A stretch of DNA of 64,000 nt from DASUPK01 sp035265665 (GTDB lineage: Bacteria; Actinomycetota; Thermoleophilia; Solirubrobacterales; 70-9). Position numbers and translations under genes: made by a program. Within the stretch, counting starts at the first letter, position 1. Each line of letters opens with the position of its first letter. The stretch spans positions 1-64,000 of the forward strand of contig DATFOK010000035.1 of the NCBI GenBank assembly GCA_035265665.1, in the 5' to 3' direction. Of this stretch, positions 57,841 through 64,000 are shown in pieces. Below the pieces are notes generated by a model, which ran no database searches, was not told where the DNA came from, and worked only from the letters and a program-made list of their open reading frames with translations.

Positions 57841-57857
57841 GAAGAGCTCCGAATCGG

Positions 57858-57891
57858 ACCTCCGCCCACTCAGGACCAGGCGGAGGTTTTT
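57858..57891 (+). terminator. Expression-platform terminator of the SAM riboswitch
   Basis: ACCTCCGCC (57858-57866) pairs perfectly with GGCGGAGGT (57879-57887) and is followed by five Ts (57887-57891), 14 bases before the ATG of the downstream gene. It is the clearest intrinsic terminator in the window and lies between the aptamer and the ribosome site GAGGAG. Confidence 0.9.
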
Positions 57892-57904
57892 ACCTAGAGG
57901 AGCT

Positions 57905-59140
57905 ATGGCGATCGAATCTCTGAAATGCAAGGAGTGCGGGGCGAGTTATCCGCTCGACGCCCGCTTTGTCTGTGAGCAGTGCTTCGGGCCACTCGAGGTC
58001 GCCTACGACTACTCCGGCCTCGATCCGGCCGAGGCGCGGCGGAAGATCCAGGCCGGGTCGCGGGGGATCTGGCGCTATTCGGATTTCCTGCCTTTCGAGG
58101 GTCGCCCGGGCGACCCGCTGGAGCCGGGCCTCACCCCGCTAATCCGGGCCGATCGCCTTGCCGAGCGGCTCGGCCTGGGCGAGCTCTGGATCAAGAACGA
58201 CGCGGCCAATCCGACGCACTCCTTCAAGGACCGCGTGGTCGCGGTGGCGGTCGCCAAGGCGAAGGAGCTCGGCTTCGAGACCGTCGCCTGCGCCTCGACC
58301 GGGAACCTCGCCAATGCCGTGGCTGCCCACTCCGCGGCCGCGGGTCTCGACTCCTATGTCTTCGTGCCGGCCGATCTCGAGGAGCAGAAGCTGCTCGCCA
58401 CCGGCATCTACGGCACCAACCTGGTCGGCATCCGCGGGACCTACGACGACGTCAACCGGCTCTGCACCGAGCTCAGCCAGACGCGTCCGTGGGCGTTCGT
58501 CAACGTCAACCTCCGCCCGTATTACTCGGAGGGCTCGAAGACGCTCGCCTTCGAGACGATCGAGCAGCTGGGCTGGAAGCTTCCGGACCGCGTGGTCGCG
58601 CCGATCGCCTCCGGCTCGATGTTCACCAAGGTCGCCAAGGGGATGCGGGACTGGATCGAGCTCGGCCTAGTTGACGGCGGCCTGCCGACCTTCTGCGGAG
58701 CCCAGGCCCTGGGTTGCTCGCCCGTGGCGACGGCCTTCGCGGAGGGCTGGGACGTCTGCAAGCCCGAGCGCTCGCCGGAGACGATCGCGAAGAGCCTCGC
58801 GATCGGAGACCCCGCCGACGGTCCCTACGCGCTCGAGCTGGCGCGGAGGACCGGCGGTCTGATCGAGTCCGTGACCGACGACGAGATCCGCGACGGAATC
58901 CGGCTGCTTGCCGAGACGACCGGCGTCTTCACCGAGACGGCCGGCGGCGTGACCGTCGGGGTACTGGCGAAGCTCGCCGCGGCCGGTGAGATCGGCTCCG
59001 ACGAGCGCGTCGTCGCCTTCATCACCGGCGAGGGGTTGAAGACCCTCGACGCCGCCCGCGAGACCTTTCGGATGCATGAGATCGAACCGACCCTCGACGC
59101 CTTCGAGCAGGGGCTCGGTGCGGCGGAGGTCTCGGCCTAG
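57905..59140 (+). CDS. thrC: Threonine synthase family PLP enzyme under SAM riboswitch control
   Basis: 411 residues. A short zinc-ribbon-like N-terminus (CKECGASY, CEQCFGPLEV), then the fold-type II PLP core: LWIKNDAANPTHSFKDRVVA with the PLP lysine, ACASTGNLANAVAAHSAAAG for phosphate binding, VVAPIASGSMFTKVAKGM, and ETAGGVTVGVLAKL. Matches threonine synthase, which acts on O-phosphohomoserine. The SAM-I riboswitch in front and the sulfur-carrier gene behind it are unusual for threonine synthesis and raise the question of whether the enzyme instead makes a sulfur amino acid. Confidence 0.88.
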   Translation: MAIESLKCKECGASYPLDARFVCEQCFGPLEVAYDYSGLDPAEARRKIQAGSRGIWRYSDFLPFEGRPGDPLEPGLTPLIRADRLAERLGLGELWIKNDAANPTHSFKDRVVAVAVAKAKELGFETVACASTGNLANAVAAHSAAAGLDSYVFVPADLEEQKLLATGIYGTNLVGIRGTYDDVNRLCTELSQTRPWAFVNVNLRPYYSEGSKTLAFETIEQLGWKLPDRVVAPIASGSMFTKVAKGMRDWIELGLVDGGLPTFCGAQALGCSPVATAFAEGWDVCKPERSPETIAKSLAIGDPADGPYALELARRTGGLIESVTDDEIRDGIRLLAETTGVFTETAGGVTVGVLAKLAAAGEIGSDERVVAFITGEGLKTLDAARETFRMHEIEPTLDAFEQGLGAAEVSA

Positions 59141-59184
59141 CGCGGTTGCCGGCTCGCGGCCATGACTAAGATTCCCGCCCGACG

Positions 59185-59457
59185 ATGAGCGTCACAGTGA
59201 AGATCCCGGCCCAGCTCCGCGCCGCGACCGGCGGTGAGGGGGAACTCGAGGTCGAGGGGTCGACGGTCGGCGAGGCGCTCGACGCGGTCTTCGACCAGCA
59301 TGACGGGCTGCGCGAGCGGATCACCCAGGACGGTGACCTGCGCCGTTTCGTAAACGTCTACGTCTCGGGCGAGGACATCCGCTTTCAGGACGGCCTCGAC
59401 ACCCCCGTCTCCTCAGGCGACGAGGTGACGATCCTCCCCGCGGTCGCCGGCGGCTGA
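59185..59457 (+). CDS. MoaD/ThiS-type ubiquitin-like sulfur carrier protein
   Basis: 90 residues, beta-grasp: VTVKIPAQLRAATGGEGELE, STVGEALDAVFDQHDGLRER, FVNVYVSGEDIRFQDGLDTP and DEVTILPAVAGG. The protein ends exactly in Gly-Gly, the form that is adenylated and thiocarboxylated. It resembles CysO-type carriers that feed sulfur to PLP enzymes rather than the MoaD domain fused to MoaE at 8213. It starts 44 bases after the thrC stop, so both are under the SAM riboswitch. Confidence 0.9.
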   Translation: MSVTVKIPAQLRAATGGEGELEVEGSTVGEALDAVFDQHDGLRERITQDGDLRRFVNVYVSGEDIRFQDGLDTPVSSGDEVTILPAVAGG

Positions 59458-59464
59458 TCGCCGG

Positions 59465-61948
59465 GTGATGGGTCGGCGGGGGAGCCTGCTCGCGGCTGGG
59501 CTTTCGCTTGCCGCGGCCCTCCTCATCGCACCCGCCGCGGCGGGCGCCGACATCGCCTCCGGGCCGCTGCGGGCAAGCGTCACCGCCGATCCCTGGCATC
59601 TCTCGATCACGGACGGCTCGGGCGGTCTCGTCCTGAACGAAAACCGTGGGCATGGCAGCGGGCCGACCGGAACGCTCGGCTTCAGGACGACGCTCGGCTG
59701 GTTCCACGCAACCCGGGTGGCCTCAGGTGGGATGCAGGGCGGCTCCTACGGGGCGGAGCTCGAGACAACCGACCCGACGCGGGGAATCCATCTGCGGATC
59801 GATCCGGATCGCAACGGAATCATCGGCCTCAGTGCGTCGGTCACTGGGTCGACGGCGGGTGTTACCGCGGTCGGCATTGGCTTCGACTCCCGGCCCTCGG
59901 AGCGCTTCCTCGGTTTCGGCGAGCGCTCCGACGCCGTCGACCAGCGGGGCCGTGAGGTCGAGAACTACGTCTCCGACGGGCCCTACACGCCGAGCGACCG
60001 TGCCCTGATCTCGAATTTCATCCCGCCGCCGGGATTCCGCCCGCGCGACGACGCGACCTACTTCCCGGTTCCCTGGCTGCTCTCGACCGCCGGGTACGGG
60101 GTCCTCGTGGGGAACCACGAAACGAGCTACTTCCGGCTGGGCAGCTCCGACCCGTCAGCTTGGAGCGTTGAGGCGCAGGCGACCCGCCTCCAGCTCCGCT
60201 TCATCGGCGGTCCCGCGCCGTCCGATGCACTGCGCCGGCTGACCGAGGTCACCGGTCGCCAGCCCCCGCCAGCCGCACCGTGGGTGTTCGGGCCCTGGTA
60301 CCAGCCGACCGGGTCCGACCAGATCGGCCAGGCCCGGGCATTGCGCGCCGCTGACGTGCCGGGTTCGGCGGTGAACACCTACCTGCACTACCTCCCGTGT
60401 GGCGATCAGCGCGGCCGTGAGAACGAGCAGCCGCCCTTCACCGCCGGCTTTCACGATCTCGGCTACGCGATCACGACCTACTTCAACCCGATGATCTGCA
60501 CGAGATATGAGCCCACGTACTCGCGGGCAGCTGCGGCAGGGCTGCTCACCCGGAACCAGCTCGATCAGCCGTACGTCTATCCGCTCTCGACTGGCCCCCT
60601 AATCTTCACGCCCGTCTCCCAGTTCGACTTCACCGCGCCCGGGGTGCAGTCGTTCTGGAACGGACTGCTGTCCGAAGCGGTTGGCCACGGCTACGACGGC
60701 TGGATGGAGGACTTCGGGGAGTACACGCCGCTCGACGCCAAGTCCGCCGACGGCCGCCCCGGAGGGCAGATGCATAACGTCTATCCGACCCTCTACCACT
60801 GCGCGACCCACGACTTCGTTAGGGGGGCGCCGCGGGCGCTGGCGCCGTTCGTGCGGTCGGGCTGGACCGGGACGCAGCGCTGCGCCCAGATCGTCTGGGG
60901 TGGAGACCCCACCACCGACTGGGGCTACGACGGGCTCGACTCGGCGATCAAGCAGGCGCTATCCATCGGCGCCTCCGGGGTCTCGCGCTGGGGTTCGGAC
61001 ATCGGGGGATTCTTCTCACTCACCCAGGGGAGGCTGACCGAGGAGCTGCTCAATCGCTGGATCGAGTTCGGCGCCGTCTCCGGCGTGATGCGCACGGAGG
61101 CCAACGGAGTGAAGCTCCAGCAATACACCCGTCCTCAAATCTTCGATCCGGGGGTGCTGCCGATCTGGCGCCGCTACGCCAAGCTCCGGACGCAGCTCTA
61201 TCCCTACCTGCTTGCCGCCGACGCCCAGTACCGATCTACCGGCATGCCGGTGATGCGCCATCTCGGGCTGATCTATCCGGGCGACGCAACCGCTTCGGGG
61301 CAGGAGACCGAGTTCATGTTCGGGCCCGATCTCCTAGCGGCTCCGGTGCACGAGCCGGGGCAGACCGAGCGGTCCGTCTATCTGCCTGCCGGACAGTGGA
61401 TCGACTTCTGGCGGGCAGTGAGTTACACGGACGGCGATGGATCACTGAAGCTTCACCCAGCGACGACGCTTGAGGGCTCGCGCCATGTCACCGTGCCCGC
61501 GCCGCTGGAGGAGCTGCCGATGATGGTGCGGGTGGGGGCGATCCTGCCGCTGCTGCCGCACACGACGGAGACGCTCGCGGACTACGGGTCCGCCTCGACG
61601 GTCGGTCTCGACGATGTGGGTCGGAGCCTCCGCCTGATCGCTTTCCCGCGCGGGAAGTCGAGCTCGGCGTTCGGGGAGACCGGCAGCCTTCAATCCAAAG
61701 AGGGGATGCGGTCCTGGAAACTGACCATCCGCCAGGCGGACCGGTACCGGATCTCGCTGGAAGCGTCACTCACGACGCTGAGCCGTGAGCTCACCCCGTG
61801 CGAGGTCCGCCTGGACGGTCACAAGCTGCCCGATGAGGCTTGGTCCGTCGACGACGGCGTGCTTAAGGTCAGCTTTCTCGCGCGAGGAAAGGTCTCGCGG
61901 CTGGTCGCCCAAGACCGCAAGCAGTGCGCCGACGCCACCGCGAGGTAG
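59465..61948 (+). CDS. Secreted glycoside hydrolase family 31 protein
   Basis: 827 residues from GTG 59465 (ATG 59468 also possible): signal peptide (LLAAGLSLAAALLIAPAAAG-AD), N-terminal beta-sandwich with RFLGFGERSDAVDQRGREVE, the TIM barrel with nucleophile region GYDGWMEDFGEYTPLDAKSA and IVWGGDPTTDWGYDGLDSAI, SRWGSDIGGFFSLTQGRLTE, and C-terminal beta domains. GH31 enzymes are mostly alpha-glucosidases or alpha-xylosidases; specificity is not clear. It begins eight bases after the sulfur-carrier stop, so may share the transcript by position. Confidence 0.9.
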   Translation: MMGRRGSLLAAGLSLAAALLIAPAAAGADIASGPLRASVTADPWHLSITDGSGGLVLNENRGHGSGPTGTLGFRTTLGWFHATRVASGGMQGGSYGAELETTDPTRGIHLRIDPDRNGIIGLSASVTGSTAGVTAVGIGFDSRPSERFLGFGERSDAVDQRGREVENYVSDGPYTPSDRALISNFIPPPGFRPRDDATYFPVPWLLSTAGYGVLVGNHETSYFRLGSSDPSAWSVEAQATRLQLRFIGGPAPSDALRRLTEVTGRQPPPAAPWVFGPWYQPTGSDQIGQARALRAADVPGSAVNTYLHYLPCGDQRGRENEQPPFTAGFHDLGYAITTYFNPMICTRYEPTYSRAAAAGLLTRNQLDQPYVYPLSTGPLIFTPVSQFDFTAPGVQSFWNGLLSEAVGHGYDGWMEDFGEYTPLDAKSADGRPGGQMHNVYPTLYHCATHDFVRGAPRALAPFVRSGWTGTQRCAQIVWGGDPTTDWGYDGLDSAIKQALSIGASGVSRWGSDIGGFFSLTQGRLTEELLNRWIEFGAVSGVMRTEANGVKLQQYTRPQIFDPGVLPIWRRYAKLRTQLYPYLLAADAQYRSTGMPVMRHLGLIYPGDATASGQETEFMFGPDLLAAPVHEPGQTERSVYLPAGQWIDFWRAVSYTDGDGSLKLHPATTLEGSRHVTVPAPLEELPMMVRVGAILPLLPHTTETLADYGSASTVGLDDVGRSLRLIAFPRGKSSSAFGETGSLQSKEGMRSWKLTIRQADRYRISLEASLTTLSRELTPCEVRLDGHKLPDEAWSVDDGVLKVSFLARGKVSRLVAQDRKQCADATAR

Positions 61949-61966
61949 GGGTTGGGCGGGCTCGAT

Positions 61967-62367
61967 CTACGGCATGGACTGGTCCGACAGCCCAGCGGCT
62001 TCGAGCGCCTCGGCTCGGCTGCCGAGTATCCGGACGCGCACGACCTTTCCGCGGCGGAGTTCGTAGACACTTCCGAACTCGGCCGTGACGCTCAGGTCGC
62101 TCCCGTGCCCGCGCGCCTGGGTATTCCCGACGACCACGACTCGATCATCGAGGTCGATGAGCTCCACGACCTCCATGGTGATCTCACTCCACGCGTCCCA
62201 CCATTTCTGGACCGATCGTTCGACGCCGGCGGGCCCATGGAAGGTTTCCGCGCCCGGAAACCGCTGGTCCTCAACCCACTCGACCTCGGGGTCCAAGTCA
62301 TCGAGCAACAACTCGCGATTGATGCCTCGACCGATCGCCGCACCATTTCCACGTTTTCCTGAGACAT
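61967..62367 (-). pseudogene. SnoaL/NTF2-like protein with one frameshift
   Basis: The first residues MSQENVEMVRRSVEA (from ATG 62367) are the usual opening of this actinobacterial NTF2-like family. At about 62320 the frame must change by one base to continue with NRELLLDDLDPEVEWVEDQR, FHGPAGVERSVQKWWDAWSE and VRVRILGSRAEALEAAGLSD to the stop at 61967. One base missing near GAGGCATC explains it. The first frame alone runs out at 62092. Relatives are small alpha+beta barrels with varied functions. Confidence 0.8.
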
Positions 62368-62418
62368 CGAGAGCGGAGTATCGCGACTTGCCGCGAACAG
62401 GCTGCTGGCAAGGAAGAA

Positions 62419-62492
62419 CGCGCCCGGCAGGATTCGAACCTGCGGCCTCTTCCTCCGGAGGGAAGCGCTCTATCCAGCTGAGCTACGGGCGC
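62419..62492 (-). tRNA. tRNA-Arg (anticodon CCG)
   Basis: Folds on the minus strand as a full cloverleaf: acceptor GCGCCCG/CGGGCGC, D arm GCTCAGCTGGATAGAGC, anticodon stem CTTCC/GGAAG with loop CTCCGGA (anticodon CCG, reads CGG), five-base variable loop and T arm GCAGGTTCGAATCCTGC, discriminator G. CCA is not encoded. It lies 77 bases upstream of the ribonuclease Z gene, on the opposite strand. Confidence 0.95.
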
Positions 62493-62569
62493 GGGGCGGT
62501 CAAGTGTAGGTCCGTGGCGGGCGGGTGCGCCCGACCGCCGCGCCCGCCTCTTTCTAGGCTAGGCCGGTC

Positions 62570-63556
62570 ATGGATCTCTCCGTCGTCTTTCTCGGCACCG
62601 GCGGCTCCGTTCCTTCGGCGCGGAGGGCGACCGCATGCGTGCTGATCCGCTCAGGAGGCAGCCGCATCCTGGTCGACGCGGGGGAGGGGGCCCAGCGGCA
62701 GATGATCAACTCGACCGGGCTCGTCCAGGTCGACGACATCTACATCACCCACTTCCATGCGGACCACTACCTCGGCCTTCCCGGCCTGCTCAAGACCTAC
62801 GACCTGCTCGAGCGCCGGGCTCCGCTTCGGATCGTCGGGCCGGTCGGCCTCCATGCGCTCTTCGAGGCGCTCCGTCGGATCTTCGGGAAGCTCCGCTACG
62901 GGATCGAGCTGATCGAGCTCGCGCCGGGGGATGCGATCGAGCACGAGGGTTTCGAGATGCGCGGCTTCGCCGTCGAGCACCGGATGGCCGCGCTCGGCTA
63001 CGCGTACGTCGAGCCCGAGCGTCCGGGGCGCTTCGACGTCGATGCCGCCCGGGGCCTGGGGATCATGGATGCCCGCGACTTCGGACGTCTGCAGCGGGGC
63101 GAGACGATCTCGGTGAACGGTTCCGACGTTCGCCCGGACCAAGTGATGGGTGAGCCGCGCCAAGGACGAAAGATCGTGATCACCGGCGACACCGCGCCAT
63201 GCGAGATGACCCGCGTCGCGGCACATGCGGCGCAGCTGCTCGTACACGACGGCACCTTCGCCGTCGAGGAATCCACCCGCGCTGCGGAGACCGGCCACTC
63301 GACAGCCCGCGACGCCGCCCAGCTCGCGGCGGACGCCGAGGTCGGCATGCTCGCGATCGTGCACGTCTCCTCCCGCTACAACGTCTCCAAGGTGTTGGGC
63401 GAGGCGCGCGAGGCCTTCCCGGAGACGGTCGCGCCGCGTGACTTCGACCTGGTCGAGATCCCGTTCCCCGAGCGGGGCGAGCCCCATCTCGTTCCCGAGG
63501 GGGCCAGGCAGCGGCCCGAACCGCAGGCCGAGCCCGTCCCGGTACCTGACGACTAG
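62570..63556 (+). CDS. rnz: Ribonuclease Z
   Basis: 328 residues of MBL-fold RNase Z: VVFLGTGGSVPSARRATACV, ILVDAGEGAQRQMINSTGLV, metal motif YITHFHADHYLGLPGLLKTY, GFAVEHRMAALGYAYVEPE, KIVITGDTAPCEMTRVA and TFAVEESTRAAETGHSTARD, IVHVSSRYN. It removes tRNA 3' trailers, fitting the neighbouring tRNA without encoded CCA. A Pro/Glu tail ends the protein. Its stop overlaps the convergent hydrolase gene by four bases. Confidence 0.93.
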   Translation: MDLSVVFLGTGGSVPSARRATACVLIRSGGSRILVDAGEGAQRQMINSTGLVQVDDIYITHFHADHYLGLPGLLKTYDLLERRAPLRIVGPVGLHALFEALRRIFGKLRYGIELIELAPGDAIEHEGFEMRGFAVEHRMAALGYAYVEPERPGRFDVDAARGLGIMDARDFGRLQRGETISVNGSDVRPDQVMGEPRQGRKIVITGDTAPCEMTRVAAHAAQLLVHDGTFAVEESTRAAETGHSTARDAAQLAADAEVGMLAIVHVSSRYNVSKVLGEAREAFPETVAPRDFDLVEIPFPERGEPHLVPEGARQRPEPQAEPVPVPDD

Positions 63557-64000
63557 GTCGATCCGGCAAGTCCGGCAATGGCGTCAGCTACGGCCCGTGC
63601 CTGGTCCTCCTGGAGGAAGTGCTTGGCGGAGATGACCTTCGCGTCAATGCCGAGGACCTCCTCGAAAACGCGGCGCCGGTCCTCTCCGAGCGCCGGGTCG
63701 CGATCACCCCACAGGATCGTCGCCGGCCAACCCGCGTCCCGGAGTCCGTCCACGTATAACGCCTCCTTCTCCTCGGTCAGCTCGAAGCCGCGGACGATCT
63801 TCCGGAACGAGCTCCCGCCGCCGTTGCGGTGCAGGAGGGCGATGTGGGCGTCGACCTCGTGCGCCGGTGTCGCGGACCGGTCCCCGATCCCCTGCAGATA
63901 GAAGAGCCAGCGTGCGAGCGGGGGCCGGATGGTCGCGACCCAGACCGGGCCGATCACCGGCGGTGCGGCCAGGTCCATCGTCCAGACCCGCCGGAAGTGC
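63553..64000 (-). CDS. Alpha/beta hydrolase, C-terminal part, cut by the window end
   Basis: The frame is open from the window edge (HFRRVWTMDLAAPPVIGPVW) to TAG 63553, about 148 residues. It has the cap-domain-like part (EKEALYVDGLRDAG) and the acid-residue region WPATILWGDRDPALGEDRRR, then ISAKHFLQEDQARAVADAIA with the catalytic histidine, as in haloalkane-dehalogenase-like hydrolases. The nucleophile elbow lies beyond the window, so no finer call is possible. Confidence 0.82.
   Translation of the reverse strand, partial: HFRRVWTMDLAAPPVIGPVWVATIRPPLARWLFYLQGIGDRSATPAHEVDAHIALLHRNGGGSSFRKIVRGFELTEEKEALYVDGLRDAGWPATILWGDRDPALGEDRRRVFEEVLGIDAKVISAKHFLQEDQARAVADAIAGLAGST

Noticed and set aside
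62419..62492. A tRNA-associated integration site (att)
   Set aside because: No integrase gene and no repeated 3' tRNA segment are visible in the window.

Overview
The window is high-GC DNA with tightly packed genes, frequent GTG/TTG starts and stop/start overlaps (ATGA, GTGA, TTGA, TGATG). Gene content suggests a soil-type actinobacterium, most likely Thermoleophilia/Solirubrobacterales: form I aerobic CO dehydrogenase, an encapsulin/encapsulated-ferritin pair, ECF42-type sigma factor with a YCII partner, many secreted proteins with lysine-rich C-termini, a ruvCAB-secDF-rel block, and riboswitches of classes common in actinobacteria. Taxonomy is inferred from content only.

Layout. 0-6 kb: accessory enzymes, several visibly broken (DUF2867, RraA-like, ECF42 sigma). 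6.0-7.2 kb: encapsulin shell plus its ferritin-like cargo. 7.2-14.5 kb: molybdenum island, with cofactor synthesis genes (mog, moaC, a moaD-moaE fusion, moeA, moaA), a molbindin, a HTH-TOBE regulator and modABC. 14.6-26.1 kb: a form I CO dehydrogenase locus on the minus strand, read coxG, five small one-helix membrane proteins, coxM, coxS, coxL (active-site VAYRCSFR), coxE, a stand-alone CoxL-domain protein, an XdhC-YHS fusion, a MocA-like cytidylyltransferase, a MoxR ATPase, a second XdhC and then moaA. 26.7-28.0 kb: a sulfite-oxidase-fold molybdoenzyme with an FAD/NAD reductase partner. Together 7-28 kb carries molybdate uptake, cofactor synthesis, enzyme maturation and two molybdoenzymes.

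28-36 kb: a c-di-AMP (ydaO) riboswitch in front of a decayed NlpC/P60 gene, a secreted sulfatase, small membrane and lipoproteins, an RpiR regulator, pdxST (vitamin B6) and an M29 aminopeptidase. 36-51 kb: conserved core genes yebC, ruvC-ruvA-ruvB, a zinc-ribbon/PAS protein, fused secDF, recJ and rel, interrupted by a broken AbiEi/DUF559 gene with tandem repeats and a palindromic operator. 50-57.5 kb: cupredoxin, two HIT proteins, lipid kinase, MBL hydrolase, phosphohexomutase, CorA. 57.7-61.9 kb: a SAM-I riboswitch with an intrinsic terminator controls a threonine-synthase-family gene followed by a ThiS/MoaD-type sulfur carrier and a GH31 glycosidase. 62-64 kb: a frameshifted SnoaL gene, tRNA-Arg(CCG), ribonuclease Z and a truncated alpha/beta hydrolase.

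The most interesting points are the translationally coupled five-gene membrane cassette between coxG and coxM, the free-standing CoxL domain, the XdhC-YHS fusion, the SAM-controlled threonine synthase/sulfur-carrier pair, and the encapsulin genes placed directly after the molybdenum cofactor operon. Broken genes are confined to accessory functions while very long core genes read cleanly, so real decay is more likely than random sequencing error.
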